DNA of 64,000 bases from assembly GCF_000371965.1 (NCBI RefSeq), contig NZ_AQUO01000001.1, forward strand, positions 1,110,001-1,174,000, read 5' to 3'. Positions 54,504 through 63,147 of this stretch are shown piece after piece. The position numbers and the translations under genes were made by a program. The stretch's first letter is position 1. Every line of letters starts with the position of its first letter. Source of the DNA: Paracoccus sp. N5. Its GTDB lineage: Bacteria > Pseudomonadota > Alphaproteobacteria > Rhodobacterales > Rhodobacteraceae. The notes beneath the pieces were generated by a model. The model saw only the letters and a program-made list of their open reading frames with translations. It was not told the origin of the DNA and searched no databases.

Positions 54504-55721
54504 TTAGAGGCCCGCGCCTTCGGGCTGATCGGCCAATCGGCATGACTGCCAGCTTCCTCCCAGCGCGTTGGATCGAATGGCTGCCTGGATGAAGGCCACG
54601 CCCGCCGCGCCCTCCTCCAGCCCCGGATAGGCAAGCAAGCCCTCGGGCAGGCCGCGCCCGTCGCGGCGCGCCTCGATGGCGATGGCGAATTCCTCGTAGA
54701 GATTGCCCCAGGCGTCCGACAGCGCCTCGGGATGGCCGCGCGGCATGTGGATGAAATGCGCGGCGTCCGACAGGACCCCGGCGCCATGTCCGCGAGAGAT
54801 GCGGATATGCGGCGCGTTGAAGGGCCGGTGATGCAGGTATTCCGGGTTCTCCTGATCCCATTCCAGCGTGCCTTCCGTCCCCGAGATACGGATGCGCAGC
54901 CCGCAGCTTGCCCCCGCCGCCGCCTGCGAGATCAGCAGCGTGCCGGGCACGCCGCCCTCGAACCGGCAGGTCATGAAGGCGGTATCCTCAAGCGGCTGCT
55001 CGGCGCCCAGGCGATGGAACTCGGCCCGCAATTCGGTCATGTGCAGGCCCGAGACGAACTCGGCCAGATGGTGCGCATGGGTGCCGATATCTGCGGTCGT
55101 CGCGGCACCGCCGACCTTGGCCGGGTCCTGCCGCCAGGGCGTGCCGGACCAGGCGGCGTCCGCCGGCAGCAAGGCCAGTTCCTGAAAATACTCGACATGG
55201 ATCTGGGTGACCTTGCCGATGGCCCCCTCGCGCAGCATCTGCCGGGCCTGCCGCACCATCGCATGGGCCGCGTAGGCATAGGTCACGCCAAAGACCAGGC
55301 CCGTCTCGCGCTGCTTCTCGATCAGCGCCCGCGCCTCGTCCAGGGTATTGACCAGCGGCTTGTCGCAGATCACGTCGATGCCCGCATCCATGAAGGCCTC
55401 GGCGACCGGGAAATGCAGGTGGTTCGGCACGGTGATCGCCACTGCGTCGATGCCATCCGGTCGCGCCGCCTCGGCCTGCGCCATCTCGCGCCAGTCGGTA
55501 TAGCTGCGGTCCGGGTCCAGCCCCCATTCCGCGCCCGAAGCCTTGGCCACATCGGGACGTGAGGACAGCGCCCCCGCCACGACCTGCCAGCGATCCGACA
55601 GCCGCGCGCCACGCGCATGGACCTGGCCGATAAAGGCGCCTGCACCGCCGCCCACGACCCCAAGGCGCAGTTTCCGGCCTGCGGCGGGGAAAGCCCCCGC
55701 GCGGTTCGCATTCTCTGACAT
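54504..55721 (-). CDS. Gfo/Idh/MocA family oxidoreductase with CDKP motif
   Basis: 405 residues: LRLGVVGGGAGAFIGQVHA, VICDKPLVNTL, VTYAYAAHAMV, TADIGTHAHHLAEFVSGL. A paralogue of the 42934-44082 gene, with Asp in place of Glu in the usual CEKP motif while the catalytic Lys stays. Own promoter with a near-match operator, so probably part of the same regulon. GGAGGAGG precedes the ATG; the long open frame upstream is noncoding. Confidence 0.87.
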   Translation of the reverse strand: MSENANRAGAFPAAGRKLRLGVVGGGAGAFIGQVHARGARLSDRWQVVAGALSSRPDVAKASGAEWGLDPDRSYTDWREMAQAEAARPDGIDAVAITVPNHLHFPVAEAFMDAGIDVICDKPLVNTLDEARALIEKQRETGLVFGVTYAYAAHAMVRQARQMLREGAIGKVTQIHVEYFQELALLPADAAWSGTPWRQDPAKVGGAATTADIGTHAHHLAEFVSGLHMTELRAEFHRLGAEQPLEDTAFMTCRFEGGVPGTLLISQAAAGASCGLRIRISGTEGTLEWDQENPEYLHHRPFNAPHIRISRGHGAGVLSDAAHFIHMPRGHPEALSDAWGNLYEEFAIAIEARRDGRGLPEGLLAYPGLEEGAAGVAFIQAAIRSNALGGSWQSCRLADQPEGAGL

Positions 55722-55760
55722 CGCTTCCTCCTCCCGATGATTCCCATCCCGCTGGTGCAA

Positions 55761-55799
55761 TATAAAGCGCAGCTTTGAAAGAATGACAATATATATTGC
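55761..55799 (-). promoter_or_regulatory. Promoter and near-match operator of the CDKP Gfo/Idh gene
   Basis: On the minus strand, -35 TTGTCA (55789-55784), 17-bp spacer, -10 TTTATA (55766-55761). ACAATATATATTGC (55786-55799) differs from GCAA-N6-TTGC by one base and overlaps the -35. Confidence 0.6.
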
Positions 55800-56102
55800 A
55801 TTACCTTGGAATCGGTGCCCGGACCGGTATCCTGAACGGTATCCTGAACGGCATCGCCCGGCGCTCGCCGCGGGTGAGGCGCTTGCCCACATGGTCAGGT
55901 CGATCACGCCGTCGAACTGCCCCTGCGCGATCGGCGCTTCCATCGTGCAGCCGTCCGCACCACCCCTTCGACAGCCTTGGGCGCCACGCCAAGGCAGCAT
56001 GGCGCGCACAGGATGCGAGGACTGGGCAGTTGCCCGATCCAAACTGTATTTCAGCACGGATGACTCATAGCTTCATGTCGCAGCAAGGCGGAACTATTTA
56101 CT
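55800..56102. other. Intergenic region between the Gfo/Idh gene and the GntR gene
   Basis: No gene recognised. It contains a 12-bp tandem duplication GGTATCCTGAAC (55826-55837 and 55838-55849). GC content drops toward the right end, where the GntR promoter begins. Confidence 0.5.
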
Positions 56103-56123
56103 AGTATGCAAGTATGCTATAAA
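56103..56123 (+). promoter_or_regulatory. Probable GntR operator and -10 of the hexuronate operon
   Basis: AGTATGC occurs twice in direct repeat (56103-56109 and 56111-56117), followed at once by TATAAA (56118-56123), which fits a -10. Sites in this place commonly act as repressor sites. The 11-mer ATGCAAGTATG within it recurs in the iolD/aldehyde dehydrogenase promoter. AAGGGAGAG just downstream is the ribosome binding site. Confidence 0.5.
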
Positions 56124-56143
56124 GCCGGCCAAGGGAGAGAATC

Positions 56144-56824
56144 ATGACAGCGCAACCCAATCTCGATTTCACCACCTCGACCGCACCACAGGTCTATGAC
56201 TGGTTGCGGGACGAGATCCTGCGCGGGGATCTGCCGCCCGGCGCACGGCTGAGCGAGGTCGAGATCGGCAAGCGTATCGGCGTCAGCCGCCAGCCCGTGC
56301 GCGAGGCCTTCATCCGCCTGACCACCGAAGGGCTGGCCGAGGTCCGCCCGCAGCGCGGGACCTATATCAGCCGGATCTCGCTTTCGGCCGTGCTGTCGGC
56401 GCGGCTGATCCGCGAGGCAGTCGAAAGCGATCTGGTCCGCATGATCGCCCCCGACATCGACGCCGACGCAATCGCGCGGCTGGACCATGAGATAGCCGCG
56501 CAGCGCAAGGCCGTCGAGGCGGGTGATTCCGACAGTTTCGTGCGACTGGACGATGTCTTTCACCACCTGCTTGCCGTGCTGGCCCAGCAAGAGGCCGTCT
56601 GGACCGTGCTGGAGGGGCTGAAGTCGCAGATGAACCGCCTGCGCTATATCACCGCCCGCACCTTCGACATCCAGAAGCTGATCGGCCAGCATGCCGACAT
56701 CGTCGAGGGCCTGCGCCGACGCGACCCGACCCTGGCCGAACAGGCCATGCGCCGCCACCTGCGCGAGCTGCTGAACGACCTGCCCGAGCTCGCGCGCAAT
56801 CATCCCGAACTATTCATTCCCTGA
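56144..56824 (+). CDS. GntR family regulator, FCD (FadR-type) subfamily
   Basis: 226 residues. Winged helix at about 14-78 (VYDWLRDEILRGDLPPGARL, SRQPVREAFIRL) and FCD ligand domain at about 85-215 with metal-binding His/Asp (RLDDVFHHLLA, GQHADIVEGL, AMRRHLREL). By position it controls the hexuronate transporter and enzymes behind it, like UxuR/ExuR in function. First gene of the operon; the TRAP binding protein follows 19 bp later. Confidence 0.88.
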   Translation: MTAQPNLDFTTSTAPQVYDWLRDEILRGDLPPGARLSEVEIGKRIGVSRQPVREAFIRLTTEGLAEVRPQRGTYISRISLSAVLSARLIREAVESDLVRMIAPDIDADAIARLDHEIAAQRKAVEAGDSDSFVRLDDVFHHLLAVLAQQEAVWTVLEGLKSQMNRLRYITARTFDIQKLIGQHADIVEGLRRRDPTLAEQAMRRHLRELLNDLPELARNHPELFIP

Positions 56825-56843
56825 CACAACCCCGGAGGAGACC

Positions 56844-57836
56844 ATGACCAAACTGAACCGCCGTCAATTCACGGCACTGGCCGCTGCCGGCCTGATCGCG
56901 GCCCCCGCCCTGCGCGCCTCGGCCGCCGAGGCCGAGGTCACGCTGAAGCTGGGCCACCTGGCCAACGAACAGAACAGCTGGCACAAGGCCGCGCTGAAAT
57001 TCGGCGAGGAACTGGCGCGGCTGACCGAGGGTCGCGTCCAGGTCCAGGTCTTTGCCAATGAATCGCTGGGCAAGGAAATCGACCTGATCAACGGCATGCA
57101 GCTTGGCACCGCCGACATGACCATCACCGGCGAAAGCCTTCAGAACTGGTCGCCCATGGCGGCGCTGCTGGCGGTGCCCTATGCTTATCCCACGCTGGAA
57201 AAGATGGACGAGGTCGCCGCGGGCGAGATCGGCAAGCAGATCGAGGCCGACATCATCGCCAAGGCGCAGATCCGGCCGATCGGCTATTTCGCCCGCGGCC
57301 CGCGCAACGTGACCTCGAACCGCGAGATCAGGACGCCCGCAGACCTCAAGGGATTGAAGCTGCGCGTGCCGAACGTGCCGCTTTTCGTCAAGACCTGGGA
57401 GGCGCTGGGCGCCGCGCCCACGCCGATGGCCTTCGGCGAGGTCTTCACCTCGTTGCAGAACGGCACCATCGACGCGCAGGAAAACCCGCTGGCGCTGATC
57501 GAATCGGCGAATTTCAACGAAGTGCAGAAATTCCTGAACAAGACCGAGCATGTGCGGTCCTGGATCTACCTGACGATTTCCGAACTGACCTGGGCCAAGC
57601 TGTCGGAAGCCGACCAGCAGGCCGTGCTGGAGGCGGCGAAGACCGCGCAGGCGCATGAGCGCGAGCTGTTCCTGGCCGACGAAGAGCGCTTGGCCAAGGT
57701 GCTTCAGGACAAGGGCATGACCTTCGTGGACAGCGACAAGGCCGCCTTCGCCGCCGCCTCGCGCGAGGCGGTGCTGGCCAATGTCGGCGCCGAGATCAAG
57801 CCGGTGGTCGAGCAGCTTTTCGCCGAACAGGACTGA
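56844..57836 (+). CDS. TRAP transporter substrate-binding protein (DctP family)
   Basis: 330 residues with an N-terminal signal containing NRRQFTALAAAG, a twin-arginine pattern, so Tat export is likely. The DctP fold shows KLGHLANEQNSWHKAALKFGEEL, the conserved Arg-containing stretch LKGLKLRVPNVPLF and FTSLQNGTIDAQENPL, with the Arg expected to bind a carboxylate. A uronate or aldonate ligand fits the enzymes encoded downstream. CGGAGGAG precedes the ATG. Confidence 0.92.
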   Translation: MTKLNRRQFTALAAAGLIAAPALRASAAEAEVTLKLGHLANEQNSWHKAALKFGEELARLTEGRVQVQVFANESLGKEIDLINGMQLGTADMTITGESLQNWSPMAALLAVPYAYPTLEKMDEVAAGEIGKQIEADIIAKAQIRPIGYFARGPRNVTSNREIRTPADLKGLKLRVPNVPLFVKTWEALGAAPTPMAFGEVFTSLQNGTIDAQENPLALIESANFNEVQKFLNKTEHVRSWIYLTISELTWAKLSEADQQAVLEAAKTAQAHERELFLADEERLAKVLQDKGMTFVDSDKAAFAAASREAVLANVGAEIKPVVEQLFAEQD

Positions 57837-57939
57837 TCCTTTCCATGACGGGCGGCCGGGGGCAGACCCGGCCGCATCCATTCCCCCGGGCCGGCTCGCG
57901 GCGGCACCGGCAGCGAGGCTATACGCCAAGGAGGAGGAC

Positions 57940-58443
57940 ATGACCGCGATCATGCAAACTTTGCGCATCGTGCTGCGCATCGGCACCGGGCTGTCGTTCC
58001 TGGTGCTGATCGGCGCCGTGACGGTGCAGGTGGTCGGGCGCAGCTTCATCGGCAGCTCTCCGGTCTGGACCGAGGAACTGACCCGCTTCGCGCTGCTGTA
58101 TCTGGCGGGCTTCGGCACCGGGCTGGCGCTGTTCACCGGCGATCTGGTGAACGTCGACCTGGTCAGCGAGGCGATGCCGGGGCGCTGGCCCTGGGTGCTG
58201 CGGCTGGCCTCGGCCGTGGCGGTGCTGGCCTTCTGCCTGCCGCTGATCGGCCCGGCATGGCGCTTCACGAAGATCGGCGCGATCCAGACCTCGCCGGCGA
58301 TGGGCCTGCCGATGAACTACGTCCATGGCAGCGCCCTGCTGCTGCTGGTCATGCTGGCCGTCGCCGCGGTGCTGCGCATCGTCGGAATGCTGGCCGGCGC
58401 CACCGACGGCAAACCCGAACATCTGGTGGGAGAAAGCGAATGA
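57940..58443 (+). CDS. TRAP transporter small permease (DctQ family)
   Basis: 167 residues, four membrane helices, with SFIGSSPVWTEELTRFALLYLA typical of DctQ. GGAGGAGG precedes the ATG, and the stop overlaps the large permease start (ATGA). Longer readings begin inside the spacer and were rejected. Confidence 0.92.
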   Translation: MTAIMQTLRIVLRIGTGLSFLVLIGAVTVQVVGRSFIGSSPVWTEELTRFALLYLAGFGTGLALFTGDLVNVDLVSEAMPGRWPWVLRLASAVAVLAFCLPLIGPAWRFTKIGAIQTSPAMGLPMNYVHGSALLLLVMLAVAAVLRIVGMLAGATDGKPEHLVGESE

Positions 58444-59717
58444 GCCTTGCAATCCTGGGCATTGTCTTCGTCCTTGGCCTGATCATCGGCATGCCGGTGG
58501 CGGTCACTTTGGGCCTGTCCTCGCTGGCCTATCTGCTGATGCAGGGCATCCCGCTGGTCGTGGTCCCGCAGAAGATGTTCGCGGGCATGGACAGCTTCGT
58601 GCTGCTGTGCATCCCCGGCTTCATCCTGGCCGGGAACCTGATGAATGGCGGCGGCATCACCGGGCGCATCATCCGTTTCGCGCAGGCCATGGTCGGCTGG
58701 ATCCGGGGCGGGCTGGCGCAGACCAACGTCGCCTCGTCCATGCTGTTCGGCGGCATCTCGGGCACGGCAGTCGCGGATGCGGCATCGATCGGCGGCATGA
58801 TGATCCCCGGCATGAAGAAGGCGGGCTATCCGGCCGATTTCTCGGCGGCAGTCACGGCGGCATCCTCGACCGTGGGGCCGATCATCCCGCCCTCGGTGCC
58901 GATGATCATCGTGGGCTCGCTCTCGGGGATCTCGGTCGGCAAGATGTTCATCGCCGGCGCCATCCCGGGCGTGCTGATGGGCCTCGCCATGATGGTCACC
59001 ACCTATATCATCGCCGTGCGGCGCGATTTTCCGCGCCAGGCGTGGCAGGGCTGGGGCGAGCTGGGTTCGTCCTTCCTGGGCGCGTTCTGGGCGCTGGCCA
59101 TGACCGGACTGATCGTCGGCGGCATGCTGTCGGGCTTCGTCACGCCGACGGAAACCGCCGTGGTCGCCTCGATCTACGCCATCGTCGTCGGCGCCTTCAT
59201 CTATCGCGAACTGCCGCTGAAGCTGGTGCCGAAGATCGTCGTGGACAGCGCGGTCGGTTCCGCCGGCATCCTGTGCCTTGTCGGCACGGCGAATGTCTTT
59301 GGCTGGATCCTGGTCAGCGAACAGATCCCGCAGATGATCGCGGATTCGGTGCTGTCGATCACCACCAACAAGTTCCTGGTGATCCTGCTGATCAATATCG
59401 TCCTGCTGCTGGTCGGCATGTTCATGGAGACCATCGCCGCGCTGATCATCCTGTTCGTGCCGCTGTTGACGCTGGCGCAAGGCGTGGGAATCGAGCCACT
59501 GCATTTCGCGGTCTTCATGGTGCTGAACCTGATGATCGGGCTGACCACGCCCCCGGTCGGGATCTGCATGTTCATCTGCGCCAACATCGCCCGGCTGCCG
59601 CTGGGTCCGGTGATCCGCGCGCTGGTGCCCTATCTGGTCACCAACATCATCGTGCTGCTGCTGGTGTCCTATATCCCGGCGATCAGCACCTGGCTTCCCT
59701 CCCTGATGGACAAGTAA
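58440..59717 (+). CDS. TRAP transporter large permease (DctM family)
   Basis: 425 residues, about eleven helices. DctM motifs FVLLCIPGFILAGNLMNGGGIT, GGISGTAVADAASIGGMMIPGM, AASSTVGPIIPPSVPMIIVG and LTTPPVGICMFI. Forms the sodium-coupled channel with DctQ. Ends one base before the next start codon region, so the operon continues. Confidence 0.94.
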   Translation: MSLAILGIVFVLGLIIGMPVAVTLGLSSLAYLLMQGIPLVVVPQKMFAGMDSFVLLCIPGFILAGNLMNGGGITGRIIRFAQAMVGWIRGGLAQTNVASSMLFGGISGTAVADAASIGGMMIPGMKKAGYPADFSAAVTAASSTVGPIIPPSVPMIIVGSLSGISVGKMFIAGAIPGVLMGLAMMVTTYIIAVRRDFPRQAWQGWGELGSSFLGAFWALAMTGLIVGGMLSGFVTPTETAVVASIYAIVVGAFIYRELPLKLVPKIVVDSAVGSAGILCLVGTANVFGWILVSEQIPQMIADSVLSITTNKFLVILLINIVLLLVGMFMETIAALIILFVPLLTLAQGVGIEPLHFAVFMVLNLMIGLTTPPVGICMFICANIARLPLGPVIRALVPYLVTNIIVLLLVSYIPAISTWLPSLMDK

Positions 59718-59718
59718 G

Positions 59719-60762
59719 ATGACACAGGAAATCGCCTGCCGCCTTTACGCGGCCCATGACCTGCGGGTCGACCCCCTGCCCGAGCCCGAGCCGCAGGACG
59801 GCGCCGCCCTGATCCGCGTCGCCCGCGGCGGGATCTGCGGATCGGACCTGCATTATTACCACGATGGCGGCTTCGGCCCCATCCGGGTGCAGCAGCCGAT
59901 CATCCTCGGCCACGAGGCCGCCGGCGTGGTCGAGGCCGCGCCGCAGGGCTCTGGCCTGCGGGTGGGGCAGCTGGTCTCGCTTTCGCCCTCGCGCCCCTGC
60001 GGTGCATGCGAATACTGCGCGGCGGGAAAAGAGCGCCATTGCCTGAGCATGCGCTTCAACGGCTCGGCCTATCGTTTCCCGCATGAGAACGGCTTTTTCC
60101 GTAACCGGCTTTATCATCCGGTCAACCAGTGCCTGCCGCTGCCCGATGGCGCGACTGCCGAGGCCGCGGCAGGAGCCGAGCCGCTGTCGGTCTGCCTGCA
60201 TGCGCTGAGCATGGGGCCGGACCTGCGGGGGCAGCGCGTTCTGGTCACCGGGGCGGGGCCGATCGGCGCGATCTGCACCGCCTTGGCTCGGCTGCGCGGC
60301 GCGGCGGAAATCGTGGTGACGGATGTGCAGGACTTCACGCTGGACGTCGCCCGCCGCATGGGCGCCGACCGGGTGGTGAACGTCGCCAACGACCCCGAGG
60401 GGCTGGCCGATTACGCGCAGGGCAAGGGCCAGATCGACGTGGTCCTGGAATGCTCGGCCAACCCCCACGCCATCGCGCAGGCCATCGGCGTCACGCGGCC
60501 CGAGGGCACCGTGGTCCAGATCGGCGTCGGCGGCACCGTGCCGCTGCCCCTGAACCTGATCGTCAGCAAGGAACTGCGCCTTGTCGGCACCCACCGCTTC
60601 GACCGCGAATTTCCCGAAGCCGTGCGGATGATCGGCGCGGGCGAGATCGACCTGTCGCCGATGGTCACGCAGGTCATCCCGGCGGCCGAGGCGCAGCGCG
60701 CTTTCGACCTGGCGGGGGACCGGTCGCAGGCCGTCAAGGTGCAGCTGGATTTCGGGGCCTGA
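59719..60762 (+). CDS. idnD: L-idonate 5-dehydrogenase-like zinc alcohol dehydrogenase
   Basis: 347 residues, MDR family. Catalytic zinc ligands in GGICGSDLHYYHDGGFG and GHEAAGVVE; structural zinc cysteines in PCGACEYCAAGKERHC; NAD loop TGAGPIGAI. The YYHDGGFG segment and the operon favour L-idonate (to 5-keto-gluconate), but another aldonate or polyol is possible. The start lies one base past the TRAP permease stop. Confidence 0.82.
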   Translation: MTQEIACRLYAAHDLRVDPLPEPEPQDGAALIRVARGGICGSDLHYYHDGGFGPIRVQQPIILGHEAAGVVEAAPQGSGLRVGQLVSLSPSRPCGACEYCAAGKERHCLSMRFNGSAYRFPHENGFFRNRLYHPVNQCLPLPDGATAEAAAGAEPLSVCLHALSMGPDLRGQRVLVTGAGPIGAICTALARLRGAAEIVVTDVQDFTLDVARRMGADRVVNVANDPEGLADYAQGKGQIDVVLECSANPHAIAQAIGVTRPEGTVVQIGVGGTVPLPLNLIVSKELRLVGTHRFDREFPEAVRMIGAGEIDLSPMVTQVIPAAEAQRAFDLAGDRSQAVKVQLDFGA

Positions 60763-60767
60763 GACCG

Positions 60768-61928
60768 ATGCCGGTGATCACCGAAATCGAGGATTTGCGC
60801 CGCCTTCACCAGCGGCGCGTCCCGCGCATGTTCTACGATTACGTCGATGTCGGCGCCTGGACGGGCGGCACCTATCGCGCCAACCGCGACGATTTCGAAA
60901 GGATCCTGTTCCGTCAGCGCGTTGCCCGCAATATCGAGGCCCGCAGCCTGGCCTCCACCATGCTGGGCCAGCCGGTCTCGATGCCGGTGGCACTTGCCCC
61001 GGTCGGATTGCTGGGCATGCAGCACCCGGACGGCGAGATCCACGCCGCCCGCGCCGCGCAAGCTGCCGGCGTGCCCTTCACGCTGTCCACCATGTCGATG
61101 TGTTCGCTCGAGGACATCGCCCAGGCGACCGGGGCGCCGTTCTGGTTCCAGCTCTACACCCTGCGGGACGAGGAGTTCCTGGACAATATCCTGGAGCGCG
61201 CCCGCCGCGCCGGGGTGACGGCGCTGGTGCTGACGCTGGACCTGACCATCCAGGGCCAGCGCCACAAGGACCTGAAGAACCGCATGACCGCGCCGCCCAA
61301 GCTGACGGTCGCGAACCTGATCAATATCGCGATGCATCCGCGTTGGGCGCTGGGGATGCTGGGGACGAAGCGGCGCAGCTTCGGCAATATCGTCGGCCAT
61401 GCGCGCGGCGTGGACAGCCTGGGCGACCTGATGGACTGGACCTCGCGCCAGTTCGACCAGAGGCTGGACTGGGGCCGGGTGGAACAGATCATCCGCAAAT
61501 GGGGCGGCCCGGTGATCCTGAAGGGCATCAACGACCCCGAGGACGCCCGCCGCGCCATCGACACCGGCGCCGATGCGATCCTGGTCTCGAACCATGGCGG
61601 GCGGCAACTGGACGGCGCGCCCTCGACCATCCGCGCCCTGCCGGCGATTCGCCGCGCGGTCGGGCCGGACTATCCGCTCTATCTCGACAGCGGCATCCAG
61701 TCGGGACAAGAGGCGCTGAAGGCCATCGCCTGCGGCGCGAACGGCGTCTTCGTCGGCCGCGCCTTCACCTATGGCCTTGGCGCGATGGGGCAAAAGGGCG
61801 TCGAAGCCGCGCTTGCCATCATCCGCCGCGACATGGACATCACCATGGCGCTGTGCGGCGTCAATGACATCAAGGACTTCGGTCCCGGCTGCCTATGGTC
61901 CGACGACCCCGGCAAACCCTCAGCATAA
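60768..61928 (+). CDS. FMN-dependent alpha-hydroxy-acid oxidising protein (LldD-like)
   Basis: 386 residues, TIM barrel. PRMFYDYVDVGAWTGGTYRAN at the start, PVALAPVGLLGMQHPDGE, FQLYTLRDEEF, LTLDLTIQGQRHKDL, ILKGI (Lys) and SNHGGRQLDGAPS with the catalytic His near 275, then Arg/phosphate-binding DSGIQSGQEALKAIACGANGV and GRAFTYGL (parts only). Close to L-lactate dehydrogenase, but its place between idnD and uxuA suggests a sugar-acid or a dedicated hydroxyacid substrate. 5 bp after idnD. Confidence 0.88.
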   Translation: MPVITEIEDLRRLHQRRVPRMFYDYVDVGAWTGGTYRANRDDFERILFRQRVARNIEARSLASTMLGQPVSMPVALAPVGLLGMQHPDGEIHAARAAQAAGVPFTLSTMSMCSLEDIAQATGAPFWFQLYTLRDEEFLDNILERARRAGVTALVLTLDLTIQGQRHKDLKNRMTAPPKLTVANLINIAMHPRWALGMLGTKRRSFGNIVGHARGVDSLGDLMDWTSRQFDQRLDWGRVEQIIRKWGGPVILKGINDPEDARRAIDTGADAILVSNHGGRQLDGAPSTIRALPAIRRAVGPDYPLYLDSGIQSGQEALKAIACGANGVFVGRAFTYGLGAMGQKGVEAALAIIRRDMDITMALCGVNDIKDFGPGCLWSDDPGKPSA

Positions 61929-61938
61929 GGAAAACGAG

Positions 61939-63147
61939 ATGCGACATACCTGGCGCTGGTTCGGTCCCAAGGACCGCGTTTCGATCGACGACATGATGCA
62001 GGCGGGCGTGCAGGGCGTGGTCACCGCGCTGCACCACATCCCCACCGGCGCGATCTGGTCCCCCGAGGAGATCGCCCGCCGGCAGGCCGATCTGGCGGTG
62101 ATGACCGACGGCGCACCTTCGGGCCTGAAATGGGAGGTGGTGGAAAGCCTGCCGGTCAGCGAGGCGATCAAGACCCAGACCGGCGACTGGCGCGCCCATG
62201 TCGAGAACTGGATCACCTCGATGCGGAACCTGCGCGAGGCGGGGATCGAGGTTCTTTGCTACAACTTCATGCCGGTGCTGGACTGGACCCGCACCGACCT
62301 GGCCTGGCGGCGCCCGAACGGCGCCCGCTGCATGCGCTTCGACTTCACCGACTTCGCCGCCTTCGACATCCATATCCTGCGGCGCAAGGGCGCGGCCGAG
62401 GACTTCCCCGAGCAGATCCGCGACGAGGCCGCCTGCCGCTTCGCCGCCATGGACGAGGCCCGGCGCGAACAGCTTGCCGGCAACGTGGTCTTCGGCCTGC
62501 CGGGCGCGGCCGAGAATTTCAGCCTGCAAGACGTGCGCGAGTTGCTGGACACCTATGCCCCGGTGACGGACGCGGTGCTGCGCGGCAATTTCCACGCCTT
62601 CCTGGAACAGGTCGCCCCGGTCGCGCAGGAGATCGGCATGCGGCTCTGCTGCCATCCCGACGATCCGCCCTTCCCGCTTCTGGGCCTGCCGCGCGTGATG
62701 TCCACCGAGGCGGATTATGCCGAGCGCATGGCCGCCGTGGACCTGCCGGCGAACGGCATCACGCTCTGTTCGGGCTCGCTCGGGGCGCGGCCGGACAACG
62801 ACCTGCCGGGCATGATGGAGCGGCTGGGCGAGCGGGTGCATTTCCTGCACCTGCGCAACGTGCGCCGCGACAGCGACGCGATCCGCGGTTCCTTCTTCGA
62901 GGACGAACATCTGGGCGGCCAGACCGACATGGTGGCGCTGGTTGCCGCCGTGCTGCGCGAAGAGGCCAGGCGCCGCGCGGCCGGCCGTGCCGATTGGACG
63001 ATCCCGATGCGCCCTGATCACGGCCAGGACATCCTGGACGACATCGGCCGCGACGGCCAACCCGGCTATCCCGCCATCGGCCGGCTCAAGGGCCTGGCCG
63101 AGCTGCGCGGGGTCGAAATGGCACTGAACCACAGGGCGCAGGCATGA
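61939..63147 (+). CDS. uxuA: Mannonate dehydratase
   Basis: Converts D-mannonate to 2-keto-3-deoxy-gluconate. 402 residues, the usual length. MRHTWRWFGPKDRVSIDDM, QAGVQGVVTALHHIPTG, CYNFMPVLDWTRTDL, LCCHPDDPPFPLLGLPRV (metal His/Cys region), HLRNVRR and MRPDHGQDI near the end are all UxuA signatures. AAGGAAAACGAG precedes the ATG. It overlaps the uxuB start (ATGA). Confidence 0.95.
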   Translation: MRHTWRWFGPKDRVSIDDMMQAGVQGVVTALHHIPTGAIWSPEEIARRQADLAVMTDGAPSGLKWEVVESLPVSEAIKTQTGDWRAHVENWITSMRNLREAGIEVLCYNFMPVLDWTRTDLAWRRPNGARCMRFDFTDFAAFDIHILRRKGAAEDFPEQIRDEAACRFAAMDEARREQLAGNVVFGLPGAAENFSLQDVRELLDTYAPVTDAVLRGNFHAFLEQVAPVAQEIGMRLCCHPDDPPFPLLGLPRVMSTEADYAERMAAVDLPANGITLCSGSLGARPDNDLPGMMERLGERVHFLHLRNVRRDSDAIRGSFFEDEHLGGQTDMVALVAAVLREEARRRAAGRADWTIPMRPDHGQDILDDIGRDGQPGYPAIGRLKGLAELRGVEMALNHRAQA

